DNA from: Bartonella sp. AU55XJBT
GTDB lineage: Bacteria; Pseudomonadota; Alphaproteobacteria; Rhizobiales; Rhizobiaceae
Reading direction: 5' to 3'
DNA length: 64,000 nt
NCBI RefSeq assembly: GCF_028618525.1
Contig: NZ_JAQITC010000002.1
Coordinates: 124,001 to 188,000, forward strand
Part shown: positions 30,594 to 39,097 of the stretch, in pieces
Numbering within the stretch: the stretch's first letter is position 1
How the letters are laid out: every line of letters begins with the position of its first letter
Program-made: the position numbers and the translations under genes
Notes under the pieces: generated by a model
Told to the model about the DNA's origin: nothing
Databases searched by the model: none
What the model saw: only the letters and a program-made list of their open reading frames with translations

Positions 30594-31757
30594 ATGTATA
30601 CAGTATTAAGGATCTTATTGACCTTATGCGGAATATTGGCATTTAACACGTGGGGGAAAGCGCAAGATTTTCAAATTTCCGCTTCACAAGTGTTGTTACT
30701 CGATGATGATACGGAGACAATACTTTATGAAAAACAAAGTGATATTCCTTTTTTTCCTGCTTCATTAGCAAAATTGATGACAGCGGAAGTTGTCTTTCAT
30801 CAATTAAAAGAAGGATTGTTAAAAAATACCCAAAAATTCAAGGTCAGTGAAAATGCTTGGCGCAAGGGTGGGGCCCCTTCCGGTACAACCACGATGTTTG
30901 CAAAAATAAAGACAGAAATCAGTGTTTCTGATCTTTTGCGTGGTTTAATTATTATGAATGGAAATGATGCTGCTATTATTCTTGCTGAAGGAATATCAGG
31001 AAATGAGGACCATTTTGCGCAACTGATGAATCAGCGCGCTAAAATAGTAGGATTATCTCAGAGCCATTTTGTTAATGCAACAGGGCTTCCCGAAGAGGGA
31101 CAATTTGTAACAGTGCACGATATGATTATATTAGCACGTCATATTGCTCAGGAATATCCAGATTATTATGCACTTTATCGTGAGCCTCATTTTACGTGGA
31201 ATAATATTTTTCAACGAAATAAAAACCCTCTTATTTCTAAGGAAATTGGTGTAGAAGGTTTTGGTTTTGGCTATAGCCAAAAAGAAGGATTTTCAATGGT
31301 TGCCACCATTTATAAAAATCATCGGCGTCTTTTTTTAGCAATCAATGGTTTGCAAGATAGTAAAAAACACACAAAGGAAATAGAACGCATTCTTCAATGG
31401 GGAATAACAGCTTTTGATCTCAAAAGGATTTTTACAAAAGGAGAAACGGTTGGTCGTGCTTCTGTTTATGGCGGGAAAGAAAATTTTGTTCCACTTATTG
31501 TTAAAAAACCGATAAGTTTTATGCTTTCAAATGAAAAAGAAGTTAATGTTAAGGCAAAAATTAAATATCATGGTCCATTGAAAGCGCCCATCCTTTCAGG
31601 GCAATTAGTTGGCGTTATTCAAATTTTGGAAGATAAAAAGATTCTTTTGGAAAAACCAGTTTTTGCTGGCGTGAATGTTCAGGAAGGAAGTTTCTTTACA
31701 AAAGTAAAAGATGCATTCTATGAAATAACAATTGGATGGTTACGGAAATATTTATAG
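30594..31757 (+). CDS. DacA/PBP5-type D,D-carboxypeptidase homologue with altered motifs
   Basis: A 387-aa exported low-molecular-mass PBP homologue. The signal peptide ends at GKA (about 23). The catalytic SxxK is intact (S57-L-A-K60 in FPASLAKLMTAE). The SxN motif reads N122-G-N124 instead of S-G-N. The KTG motif, expected in a GVDGLKTGYT-like segment, is GVEGFGFGYS: K and T are replaced by G224 and F225. NATGLPEEGQ and VTVHDMIILARH are conserved S11 landmarks. A C-terminal PBP5 beta domain follows. Carboxypeptidase activity is doubtful. The ATG at 30594 has GGAGG eight bases upstream, preferred over the TTG at 30561. It is the first gene of a plus-strand cluster with tmk and holB. Confidence 0.88.
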   Translation: MYTVLRILLTLCGILAFNTWGKAQDFQISASQVLLLDDDTETILYEKQSDIPFFPASLAKLMTAEVVFHQLKEGLLKNTQKFKVSENAWRKGGAPSGTTTMFAKIKTEISVSDLLRGLIIMNGNDAAIILAEGISGNEDHFAQLMNQRAKIVGLSQSHFVNATGLPEEGQFVTVHDMIILARHIAQEYPDYYALYREPHFTWNNIFQRNKNPLISKEIGVEGFGFGYSQKEGFSMVATIYKNHRRLFLAINGLQDSKKHTKEIERILQWGITAFDLKRIFTKGETVGRASVYGGKENFVPLIVKKPISFMLSNEKEVNVKAKIKYHGPLKAPILSGQLVGVIQILEDKKILLEKPVFAGVNVQEGSFFTKVKDAFYEITIGWLRKYL

Positions 31758-31786
31758 TTACGCGCTAATAAGATTAAGGTTTATAC

Positions 31787-32431
31787 GTGTCAGGTTATTT
31801 TATCACATTCGAAGGAGGGGACGGGGTAGGAAAGACAGTGCAGATTGCTTTACTTGCTGAATATCTCTCTTGCCAAGGTTATGATGTTGTTACAACACGA
31901 GAACCAGGCGGAACACCAGGAGCAGAAGCAATCCGGCATATTTTGTTGTCAGGGCAGACACAACAATATGGACCGTTGATTGAAGCTGTTTTGTTTACAG
32001 CCGCACGCACCGACCATGTTGCTGAGATTATTGCGCCTTCTTTGCAAAAAGGTAAAATCGTTTTATGTGACCGCTTTATTGATTCTACACGCGTTTATCA
32101 AGGACTCAATGAAACCGTTAATTCTTCTCTTCTTTCTGTTTTAGAGTGTATTGCGCTCAATGGTATCATGCCTCATTTAACATTTTTATTAGATATGCCA
32201 GCAGAGTTTAGTATAAAGCGTGCCAATTTGCGAAGAAAACAAACAGAAGAAATCGATTATTTTGAAAAAGATCTGTTGGAAATTCAAGAACAAAGGCGTG
32301 AAGCTTTTCTTCGATTGGCCAAACAGGAACCCTATAGATTTCGAGTCATTGATGCGACTGGCTCAGTAGAAGTCATTGCGCATCAGATAAAAAATATTTG
32401 TCATCAGGTGTTGTTGGATCAATTTTCATGA
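31787..32431 (+). CDS. tmk: Thymidylate kinase
   Basis: Phosphorylates dTMP to dTDP. The 214-aa protein has the P-loop EGGDGVGKT (9-17), TREPGGTPGAEAIR, the DR(Y/F) motif in LCDRFIDSTRVYQG and a lid-region arginine stretch (KRANLRRKQ). The start is a GTG at 31787 preceded by AAGG. The stop overlaps the holB start by four bases, a conserved tmk-holB pairing. Confidence 0.96.
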   Translation: MSGYFITFEGGDGVGKTVQIALLAEYLSCQGYDVVTTREPGGTPGAEAIRHILLSGQTQQYGPLIEAVLFTAARTDHVAEIIAPSLQKGKIVLCDRFIDSTRVYQGLNETVNSSLLSVLECIALNGIMPHLTFLLDMPAEFSIKRANLRRKQTEEIDYFEKDLLEIQEQRREAFLRLAKQEPYRFRVIDATGSVEVIAHQIKNICHQVLLDQFS

Positions 32432-33474
32432 ATGATGTCATAAATATCTTACGCCAATATGATGATATTGATACAATTTTATCTCCATCCCAGAATAATG
32501 TTATCTTTGGTCATGAGGATGTTCGTCACTTTTTGACACAAATGCTTAAAGAAGAGCGTTTGCACCATGCGTTATTATTTGAAGGAGAATATGGAATTGG
32601 AAAGGCGACGTTCGCCTTTCATCTTGCTTGGAATATTTTAAGTTCTCAAAAAGGAAATTTCTTAGAACCCGATCCTCATTCTATTCCATGGCGCCAAATT
32701 ACACAGGGGAGTCATCTTGGTTTTTTGTATATTTCACGTCGATTTGATGTCAAAACACAAAAGTTTAAAACAGGAATACTCATTGATGATATCCGTGATA
32801 TTATGCATTTTTTAAGCCGGACATCGCAAGATAATGGATGGCGTATTGTTATTATTGATTCTGCAGATGATATGAATAGAAATGCTGCAAATGCACTTCT
32901 TAAAATACTTGAAGAACCTCCTGCAAAGACGCTCTTTATTATTATCGCACATTCTTTAGGAAAATTACTTCCAACCATTCATTCACGGTGTCAAAAAATT
33001 TCTTTTCGCCCGTTGAGTCATGATGAAATGAAAAAAGTCATTACACATATTTTTACTAATCAGGATTTACCTGATGAAAAAACGATTGAAATGATTATTA
33101 AAAAATCTAAAGGAAGTCCTCGAAAAGCAGCTTTACTTATTCGCCACGGCGGTCTTGAAATTATTAAAACAATTGATGCCCTCCTAGAGAAACCTGTTTG
33201 TAACGCAACGATTGTACACACGCTTGCACAAACATTTTCATCTGTTTCTTCCCCATTCCAATTTCAACAATTTTGTGATGAAATTCTTGATAAAGTTCAA
33301 CAAAAAGCTATCACGCTCGTTGAAAAAGGAAATTTATTTCTCTCAAAAAAATATGCGCAAAAATGGCAGGAGATTCATAAAGAAATAGAGGAGATACAAC
33401 TGTTTAATCTCGATAAGAAGCAGTTTGTTATTAACTTACTCTTTAGAGTTCATAAGCTCATTCATGAGGATTAG
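32428..33474 (+). CDS. holB: DNA polymerase III delta' subunit
   Basis: A clamp-loader subunit, 348 aa. The P-loop-like GEYGIGKATFAF, IIDSADDMNRNAANALLKILEEPP and TIHSRCQKISFRPL (the SRC motif) are characteristic. I took the ATG at 32428, which overlaps the tmk stop as ATGA; an earlier in-frame start lies inside tmk. It is followed by metG in the conserved alphaproteobacterial order tmk-holB-metG-tatD-MBL. Confidence 0.93.
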   Translation: MNDVINILRQYDDIDTILSPSQNNVIFGHEDVRHFLTQMLKEERLHHALLFEGEYGIGKATFAFHLAWNILSSQKGNFLEPDPHSIPWRQITQGSHLGFLYISRRFDVKTQKFKTGILIDDIRDIMHFLSRTSQDNGWRIVIIDSADDMNRNAANALLKILEEPPAKTLFIIIAHSLGKLLPTIHSRCQKISFRPLSHDEMKKVITHIFTNQDLPDEKTIEMIIKKSKGSPRKAALLIRHGGLEIIKTIDALLEKPVCNATIVHTLAQTFSSVSSPFQFQQFCDEILDKVQQKAITLVEKGNLFLSKKYAQKWQEIHKEIEEIQLFNLDKKQFVINLLFRVHKLIHED

Positions 33475-33564
33475 TTTTTCCGTGACAATGTGATAAACAG
33501 ACGTTATGTCATTATATCTTTTATTCAATATATTTTATTTATAGCGTTTTACAACGAGTATGAC

Positions 33565-35124
33565 ATGCGTGACACATATTACATAACAACCCCCATTTTT
33601 TATCCTAATGGTAATCCACATATTGGGCATGCCTATAGTGCCATTGCAAGCGATGTCTTAGCCCGCTTTCAACGATTAAACGGAAAAAATGTATTTTTTC
33701 TTTCTGGTACAGATGAGCATGGTTTAAAGATGCAACAAACCGCAGCAACATTAGGCATGACACCTCAGCAACTTGCAGATCGTAATAGTGCTGTGTTTCA
33801 AAAAATGCTTGCGGTATTAAATTGTTCTAACGATGATTTCATCCGCACAACAGAAGAGCGCCATTATCAAGCTTGTCAAAAAATTTGGAAAAAAATGGAA
33901 GAGAATGGCGATATTTATCTTGGTCGTTATAAGGGATGGTATTCGGTTCGCCAAGAAGCCTACTATGAAGAGAAAGACACGGAAATTGGACCCGATAATA
34001 TTCGTCGCGAGAAGGAATTAGGCTCTCCTGTTGAATGGAATGAAGAAGAAAGTTATTTTTTTAGACTTTCTCGTTATGAAAAAGCTCTTCTTGAATATTA
34101 TGACAAATATCCTGATTTTATTGCTCCCATTGAGCGGCGTAATGAGATTATAAGTTTTATCAAATCGGGGTTAAAAGATATTTCTATTTCACGCACAAGT
34201 TTTAATTGGGGAGTTGCTGTTCCTGATAATCCCAAACACGTGATGTATGTTTGGGTTGATGCTCTGACAAATTACCTATCAGCAATTGATTTTTTTAATG
34301 AAAATTCAAAAAAGCGTGATTTTTGGCCTGCAAATACGCATATTATTGGTAAGGATATTATTCGTTTTCATGCAATCTATTGGCCAGCATTTTTAATGTC
34401 TGCTGGAGTTGAATTGCCCCAAAATATTTTTGCACATGGTTTTTTACTTAACCGTGGTGCAAAAATGTCAAAATCTGTTGGAAATGTCGTTGATCCTTTT
34501 GAAATGGTTGATCATTATGGTCTTGATCAGGTCCGTTATTTTCTTCTCCGTGAGGTGCCCTTTGGACAAGATGGGAGTTATAACCATGAAAGCCTTGTGA
34601 ACCGTATTAATGCCGATCTTGCTAATGATCTTGGTAATTTAGCACAGCGTTCTTTATCTATGATTGCCAAGCATTGTGATGCAAAAGTTCCTAGACCCGC
34701 TGCATTTTTAGTTCAAGATAAACAGCTTTTAGAACAATCTCTTCAAGTGCTTGAAACTGTACACCAAGCAATGTCTTCTCATAGTATGCATTTAGCCCTT
34801 TCAGCTATTTTTTCACTTGTGGCAGATGCCAATCGCTATTTTGCCAACGAACAACCTTGGAGTTTACGAAAAAATGATCGAGAAAGGTTTTTTACAGTTC
34901 TTTATATAACTGTCGAAATCTTGCGACGAATAGGAATTATGCTTTTGCCTTTCATCCCCCAATCCGCAGCAAAACTTCTTGATAGCCTTGCGGTTGCTGA
35001 AGATGATCGGTTGTTGTATCATATAAGCCATACAAAAATTCAAGAAGGGTTTGATCTTCCAGCACCAGAACCGATTTTCCCTCGTTATGTCTCGAAGAAA
35101 GAAGATTCTCATCATGCTCATTGA
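33565..35124 (+). CDS. metG: Methionyl-tRNA synthetase
   Basis: A class I aminoacyl-tRNA synthetase charging tRNA-Met, 519 aa. HIGH is in NPHIGHAYSAIASDVLARF (about 14-32), and the KMSKS loop is RGAKMSKSVGNVVDPF. It is the short form without a C-terminal tRNA-binding (EMAP-like) domain, and no zinc-knuckle cysteines are seen in the connective domain. The start was placed at the ATG at 33565 (MRDTYYITTPIFYPNG). The open frame extends 25 codons upstream with a hydrophobic stretch that does not belong to the family. Confidence 0.96.
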   Translation: MRDTYYITTPIFYPNGNPHIGHAYSAIASDVLARFQRLNGKNVFFLSGTDEHGLKMQQTAATLGMTPQQLADRNSAVFQKMLAVLNCSNDDFIRTTEERHYQACQKIWKKMEENGDIYLGRYKGWYSVRQEAYYEEKDTEIGPDNIRREKELGSPVEWNEEESYFFRLSRYEKALLEYYDKYPDFIAPIERRNEIISFIKSGLKDISISRTSFNWGVAVPDNPKHVMYVWVDALTNYLSAIDFFNENSKKRDFWPANTHIIGKDIIRFHAIYWPAFLMSAGVELPQNIFAHGFLLNRGAKMSKSVGNVVDPFEMVDHYGLDQVRYFLLREVPFGQDGSYNHESLVNRINADLANDLGNLAQRSLSMIAKHCDAKVPRPAAFLVQDKQLLEQSLQVLETVHQAMSSHSMHLALSAIFSLVADANRYFANEQPWSLRKNDRERFFTVLYITVEILRRIGIMLLPFIPQSAAKLLDSLAVAEDDRLLYHISHTKIQEGFDLPAPEPIFPRYVSKKEDSHHAH

Positions 35125-35887
35125 TACACATTGTCATCTTGATTTTGAAGATTTTTCACAAGATTTGGATAATGTTATCCAACGGGCTTTGGATGCTGAC
35201 GTTAAACGTATGATCACAATTTCAACCCATGTTCGTAAGTTAGATAAGCTGTTAGCTATTGCGCAAAGCTATGATCAAGTCTTTTGTTCCGTTGGAACCC
35301 ACCCTAATCATGCGCATGAAGAACAAGATATTACAGCCAAAGAGCTTATACAGCTCTCAAAACACCCTAAAGTTGTTGCGTTTGGGGAAGGGGGGCTTGA
35401 TTACCATTATGATTATTCTACTCCAGAAGAGCAACAGAAAGTTTTCCAAGAACATATCATTGCTTCTCGAGAAACACAGATTCCTCTCGTTATACATTCA
35501 CGCAACGCAGATATCGATATGGAAGACATCTTACGCAAACAGATAAAGGAAGGAGCTTTCCCCTTTATTCTTCATTGTTATTCGTCTGGAATGAAACTTG
35601 CTCGTGCTGGCATTGAACTTGGTGGTTATCTTTCTTTTTCAGGTATTCTTACTTTTAAAAACGCATTTGAAATCCGTGAAATAGCAAAAATTGTGCCCCA
35701 TGAACAGTTGCTGGTGGAAACAGATGCACCATTTTTAGCCCCCACTCCTCATCGGGGAAAAACCAATGAACCATCTTTTGTATGCTATACAGCAGCCGTT
35801 TTGGCTGAAACAATTGGCTTAAGCATTGAAGAAACAGCTCAAATAACAACCCAGAATGCTTTTCGTTTATTTAGCAAAATGAAATAA
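35114..35887 (+). CDS. tatD: TatD family metal-dependent hydrolase (DNase)
   Basis: A 257-aa TIM-barrel hydrolase of the TatD family, reported as a 3'-5' DNase and linked to DNA fragmentation or repair. Metal ligands are visible: DTHCHLDFEDF at the N-terminus, the Glu in FGEGGLDYHYD, the His in LVIHSRNAD, the His in FILHCYSSG and the Asp in LVETDAPFLAP. The ATG at 35114 overlaps the metG stop by 11 bases. Twelve bases separate it from the MBL-fold gene. Confidence 0.92.
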   Translation: MLIDTHCHLDFEDFSQDLDNVIQRALDADVKRMITISTHVRKLDKLLAIAQSYDQVFCSVGTHPNHAHEEQDITAKELIQLSKHPKVVAFGEGGLDYHYDYSTPEEQQKVFQEHIIASRETQIPLVIHSRNADIDMEDILRKQIKEGAFPFILHCYSSGMKLARAGIELGGYLSFSGILTFKNAFEIREIAKIVPHEQLLVETDAPFLAPTPHRGKTNEPSFVCYTAAVLAETIGLSIEETAQITTQNAFRLFSKMK

Positions 35888-35898
35888 GGCAAAAAGCT

Positions 35899-36708
35899 AT
35901 GTACGATCAGTACCGATTTACAATATTAGGCTGTGGTCCCTCTCCAGGCGTTCCACGACCTAATGGCGATTGGGGTATATGTGATCCCAATAACCCTAAA
36001 AATAAACGCTACAGAAGTTCTTTATTAGTTGAACGCATTAAACCATCAGGAAAAAAAACAACAGTCGTTATTGATACAGGTCCAGATTTTCGCTCACAAA
36101 TGATTGATGCGCGTGTGAGTCATCTTGATGCTGCTCTTTACACGCATTCTCATGCAGATCATATCCACGGTATTGATGATTTACGCAGCTATGCACTTGC
36201 ACAAAAATGTTTAATCGATATCTATGCAGACAGGTTTACACTAGAGCATCTCAAAAATGCTTTCGGATATTGTTTTCAAACACCAAAAGATTCCTCTTAT
36301 TCACCTATCTTAAAAGAGCATCTTATCGATGAAGATAGCCAGTTTATTATTCAGGGGCAGGGGGGAGCAATAAGCGTCACTACGCATTTACAATACCACG
36401 GAAATATTCATTCCTTAGGTTTTCGTATTGGGAATGTCGCCTATTGTACAGATGTTAGTGAATTTCCTGAAAAAACATTACCCAGATTAATGGATTTGGA
36501 TGTTCTTATTATTGAAGCCCTTCAATTTAAACCTCATCCGAGCCATTTTTCTGTTGATCAAGCATTACAATGGATAGAATATTTAAAGCCAAAACGAGCC
36601 ATACTTACGCATATGGACAGATCGCTAGATTACAATGAGGTTGCCAATTACGTTCCAGCCTATGTAAAACCGGCACATCAAGGTCTTACTTTTGAAACAA
36701 AGGCATAA
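35899..36708 (+). CDS. MBL-fold metallo-hydrolase (PhnP-like)
   Basis: A 269-aa metallo-beta-lactamase-fold protein resembling PhnP-type phosphodiesterases. The HxHxDH signature is THSHADHIHGIDD. Further ligand regions are QYHGNIHSLGFRIG, VAYCTDVSEFPE and AILTHMDRSLDY. The N-terminal FTILGCGPSPGVPRPNGDWG is typical of this subgroup in alphaproteobacteria, where it follows tatD. No phosphonate genes are nearby, so a phn role is unlikely. Substrate unknown. Confidence 0.87.
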   Translation: MYDQYRFTILGCGPSPGVPRPNGDWGICDPNNPKNKRYRSSLLVERIKPSGKKTTVVIDTGPDFRSQMIDARVSHLDAALYTHSHADHIHGIDDLRSYALAQKCLIDIYADRFTLEHLKNAFGYCFQTPKDSSYSPILKEHLIDEDSQFIIQGQGGAISVTTHLQYHGNIHSLGFRIGNVAYCTDVSEFPEKTLPRLMDLDVLIIEALQFKPHPSHFSVDQALQWIEYLKPKRAILTHMDRSLDYNEVANYVPAYVKPAHQGLTFETKA

Positions 36709-36824
36709 GTCTATTTAACGCAATATTATTCTACGTAAATAAAAATGCTTTCTAACAGATTATCCTTTATTTTGTTTTATTTTTGTCGTAGTTAGTGCTT
36801 TTTCATATCGAAAGTGAGGTTTTT

Positions 36825-37184
36825 ATGCATAAGAGTTTTAAGCGGGGAATATGTATTGTGGTTTTAGCGGTTTCCTTGACAGCATGTGGGGGACGTTTAG
36901 AAAAAAATATTTCAACGACAACATTACATGATGGAACAATGAGTTGTGCCGATATTCAACGGGAATTTTTTGCTAATAAGCGTCAGATTAATGATACAAT
37001 TGCGGAGCGTTCTAAAGCAAGAAATAAAAATGTAGCTTTAGCAGCAGCAAGTGTTATCTTTGTACCTGCTTTGTTTTTTATGGATGTAAAATCAAACGAA
37101 AGTAATGAAATTGCAGCTTTAAATAATCGTAATGCTGTTTTGAGTGATCTTGCACGTATAAAACGTTGTAAAATAGCACAATAA
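36825..37184 (+). CDS. Small putative lipoprotein
   Basis: A 119-aa exported lipoprotein: the signal is MHKSFKRGICIVVLAVSLTAC with lipobox L18-T-A-C21. A second hydrophobic stretch (VALAAASVIFVPALFFMDV) lies at about 65-85, flanked by charged helical segments, so the mature protein may have an additional membrane-associated helix. A CADIQREF segment near 46 suggests a conserved small-lipoprotein family, but I cannot name it. The ATG at 36825 has GAGG upstream; an earlier frame start has no support. Confidence 0.75.
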   Translation: MHKSFKRGICIVVLAVSLTACGGRLEKNISTTTLHDGTMSCADIQREFFANKRQINDTIAERSKARNKNVALAAASVIFVPALFFMDVKSNESNEIAALNNRNAVLSDLARIKRCKIAQ

Positions 37185-37325
37185 TTTTTCTTATTTATTT
37201 TAATATTTAAGAAAGATAATTTAAATACCTATTTTTTTAATAGTTTATTTAAATTAAAAGGATAAAATACTTTATTGTATTATTTTTGCCTAATTATCGC
37301 CATAATTTTACTTTAAAAGGGAAAC

Positions 37326-37437
37326 ATGCGACGTAAATATGATGCATCTATCAAAAATGGAGTCGCTTGTTTCTATTGGGATCAGATTTTTGTTTTTGCA
37401 TCATATTATCGCATAATATATATTATGGAACTTTTAT
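37326..37437 (+). CDS. Possible 36-codon ORF, unnamed
   Basis: A short frame of MRRKYDASIKNGVACFYWDQ and a hydrophobic end, preceded by AAGGGAAAC. It ends 17 bases before a better-supported tiny ORF. No homology is recognised. It could be a leader peptide, or chance. Confidence 0.25.
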
Positions 37438-37454
37438 AGAGAGGGAGTTATTTT

Positions 37455-37553
37455 ATGGCAATGGCACTTTGGGGAACAATAGCATCATTACTATGGATAT
37501 TCTGTACAAAGGCAGAGAGTCCTTGGCAATTATGGTGGGTACCTTTTATTTAA
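37455..37553 (+). CDS. Possible 32-aa tryptophan-rich hydrophobic peptide
   Basis: An ATG with a good GAGGGAG site seven bases upstream opens MAMALWGTIASLLWIFCTKA, followed by ESPWQLWWVPFI and a stop. It is hydrophobic, with five tryptophans in 32 residues, so a single membrane segment is likely. A textbook intrinsic terminator follows 38 bases later, showing that this strand is transcribed. Function unknown, and no family is recognised. It could also be the remnant of a longer gene. Confidence 0.45.
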   Translation: MAMALWGTIASLLWIFCTKAESPWQLWWVPFI

Positions 37554-37590
37554 AAAAAACTTATAAAAAAGATTAAAAAAAACTTAAAGA

Positions 37591-37617
37591 CGGGCTAGTC
37601 ATTCTGGCCCGATTTTT
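37591..37617 (+). terminator. Rho-independent terminator
   Basis: Stem CGGGCTAG (37591-37598) pairs with CTGGCCCG (37604-37611), 8 bp with one G-T pair and a 5-base loop, followed by a run of five T. It lies just after the tiny tryptophan-rich ORF and just before the convergent gene at 37620. Confidence 0.85.
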
Positions 37618-37619
37618 AA

Positions 37620-38033
37620 TTATAATTGTTTTTTATTTTTTATTCTTTTAAAAAAAATCATCATAATTTGTAGGATGACAAAGACTAAAAATAATATCCC
37701 ATGAAATAATGGTACAAATGGCTGATCAACAAAATTGGAATAATAAAGTGTTATTGTTTCAATCAATGCTGCAAGACACCATAAAATGATGCCCCATAAA
37801 GAGTACATCCAAAGTCCAATTAAGGCAATAGGATAGAGAATAGCCAATATCGCTGATGCAAATTGCCACTGCCAAGGCATAAGGTCAAAACGCCATAGAA
37901 TACCTGGAAAAACACCAACAAGGCGTATCCAATAAAAAATACTCAAACTCAAGCAAATAAGCGCCAAAAACCGTAAATAACAATTATAAATTAAGTTGAT
38001 TTTTGAAATCCGTTTGCGAGAACTATTTTTCAC
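37620..38033 (-). CDS. Small integral membrane protein (DUF6163-like)
   Basis: A 137-aa protein with four predicted membrane segments: FLALICLSLSIFYWIRLVG, WQFASAILAILYPIALIGLW, IILWCLAALIETITLYY and LFHGILFLVFVILQIMMIFF. It has basic N- and C-termini. It resembles the hydrophobic DUF6163-type proteins of rhizobia, but that name rests on recall of length and topology only. Its start overlaps the stop of the upstream hydratase gene by four bases. Confidence 0.75.
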   Translation of the reverse strand: MKNSSRKRISKINLIYNCYLRFLALICLSLSIFYWIRLVGVFPGILWRFDLMPWQWQFASAILAILYPIALIGLWMYSLWGIILWCLAALIETITLYYSNFVDQPFVPLFHGILFLVFVILQIMMIFFKRIKNKKQL

Positions 38034-39076
38034 AATAATAACTCTTGTTCAACAGGTTGAAAATAAGAATCTACCATTTCATCTGTTACATTTGAAAGTT
38101 TGTCAGGCTGCCATTGAGGTGTTTTGTCCTTATCGATTAACATAGCCCGTATTCCTTCATAAAAATCGTGTGAATTAATCATATGATGTGCAATGCGGTT
38201 TTCAATTTTCATACAATCTTCCAAAGTTTGAGCTGTATTTTGTCTCATTTGTTTCCAGATAACTTTTAAACTTATCGGAGAACGTGACTGCAAAATATCA
38301 TAACATTCTTTAGCAAATAAAATACTTTCATTACTTTTTTTATGAAGCAATTCAAGACATTCTTCTAATGTCTGGGCACTAAAACAAGTGTTAATAATAC
38401 AACGTATTTCATGACTCGTTTCATAGTCTTTTGTAACTGCGTGCTCATTTAAAGCTAAAGTAGGATCTCCCTGTTCAATAACTGCTTTCCTAATCATATC
38501 GAACTTAACTTCAGGAACGGCATGTGTTGCTAATCCTAAATTAAAACAATCCCCCCATTTTATATGTGCACCAGTCAATGCAAGATAAATACCAAAATAA
38601 CTGGGAAGAGATGGTAAGAAAAAACCTGCACCAACATCTGGAAAAAACCCAATCGCAGCTTCTGGCATAGCAAAAACTGTATTTTCTGTAACAATTCGAT
38701 GAGAACCATACAGAGAGATACCTACCCCTCCTCCCATCCAAATACCATTTAAGAAAGAAATATAAGGCTTTGAAAAACGTTTAATATAAGCATTTAAACT
38801 ATATTCCTCTCTAAAATATTGATAAGCAGAGGCACTTTTCCTCATATGATAGATTTCTACAACATCTCCACCTGCACAAAAAGCACGTCCCTCCCCTTCA
38901 ATTAAGACACATGAAATATCATTATCCGTTTCCCATGTCTTGAGAGCTTTTTTTAAAGCGGAAACCATTCGCCCATTAAGAGCATTTAATGCTAAAGGGC
39001 GTGTGAGCTTTATAATACCAGCACACCCTTCTTTCGTAAAGGAGATATCATTATCTGCTCCAAAATCAATTTGCAT
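38030..39076 (-). CDS. Enoyl-CoA hydratase/isomerase, 3-hydroxyisobutyryl-CoA hydrolase type
   Basis: A 348-aa crotonase-fold protein. The length and the ECH_2-type pattern favour HIBCH, which hydrolyses 3-hydroxyisobutyryl-CoA in valine breakdown, over a simple enoyl-CoA hydratase. Key segments are EGEGRAFCAGGDVVEIYHM (CoA oxyanion hole), NGIWMGGGVGISLYGSHRI and MPEAAIGFFPDVGAGFFL with the catalytic acidic positions. The C-terminal ICR/ALIDKDKTPQW-type segment matches HIBCH. It is followed by the membrane protein gene with a 4-base overlap and lies 21 bases downstream of pcs. Confidence 0.87.
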   Translation of the reverse strand: MQIDFGADNDISFTKEGCAGIIKLTRPLALNALNGRMVSALKKALKTWETDNDISCVLIEGEGRAFCAGGDVVEIYHMRKSASAYQYFREEYSLNAYIKRFSKPYISFLNGIWMGGGVGISLYGSHRIVTENTVFAMPEAAIGFFPDVGAGFFLPSLPSYFGIYLALTGAHIKWGDCFNLGLATHAVPEVKFDMIRKAVIEQGDPTLALNEHAVTKDYETSHEIRCIINTCFSAQTLEECLELLHKKSNESILFAKECYDILQSRSPISLKVIWKQMRQNTAQTLEDCMKIENRIAHHMINSHDFYEGIRAMLIDKDKTPQWQPDKLSNVTDEMVDSYFQPVEQELLL

Positions 39077-39097
39077 CTCACACCCTTCTTAAAACAA

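Noticed and set aside
32398..32427. holB start 10 codons upstream
   Set aside because: It lies inside tmk, has no ribosome site, and the ATGA overlap at 32428 is the usual junction.
37367..37576. 69-codon ORF overlapping the tiny tryptophan-rich ORF
   Set aside because: Lacks a ribosome site, and its start lies inside another frame; the shorter ORF with a good site is preferred.
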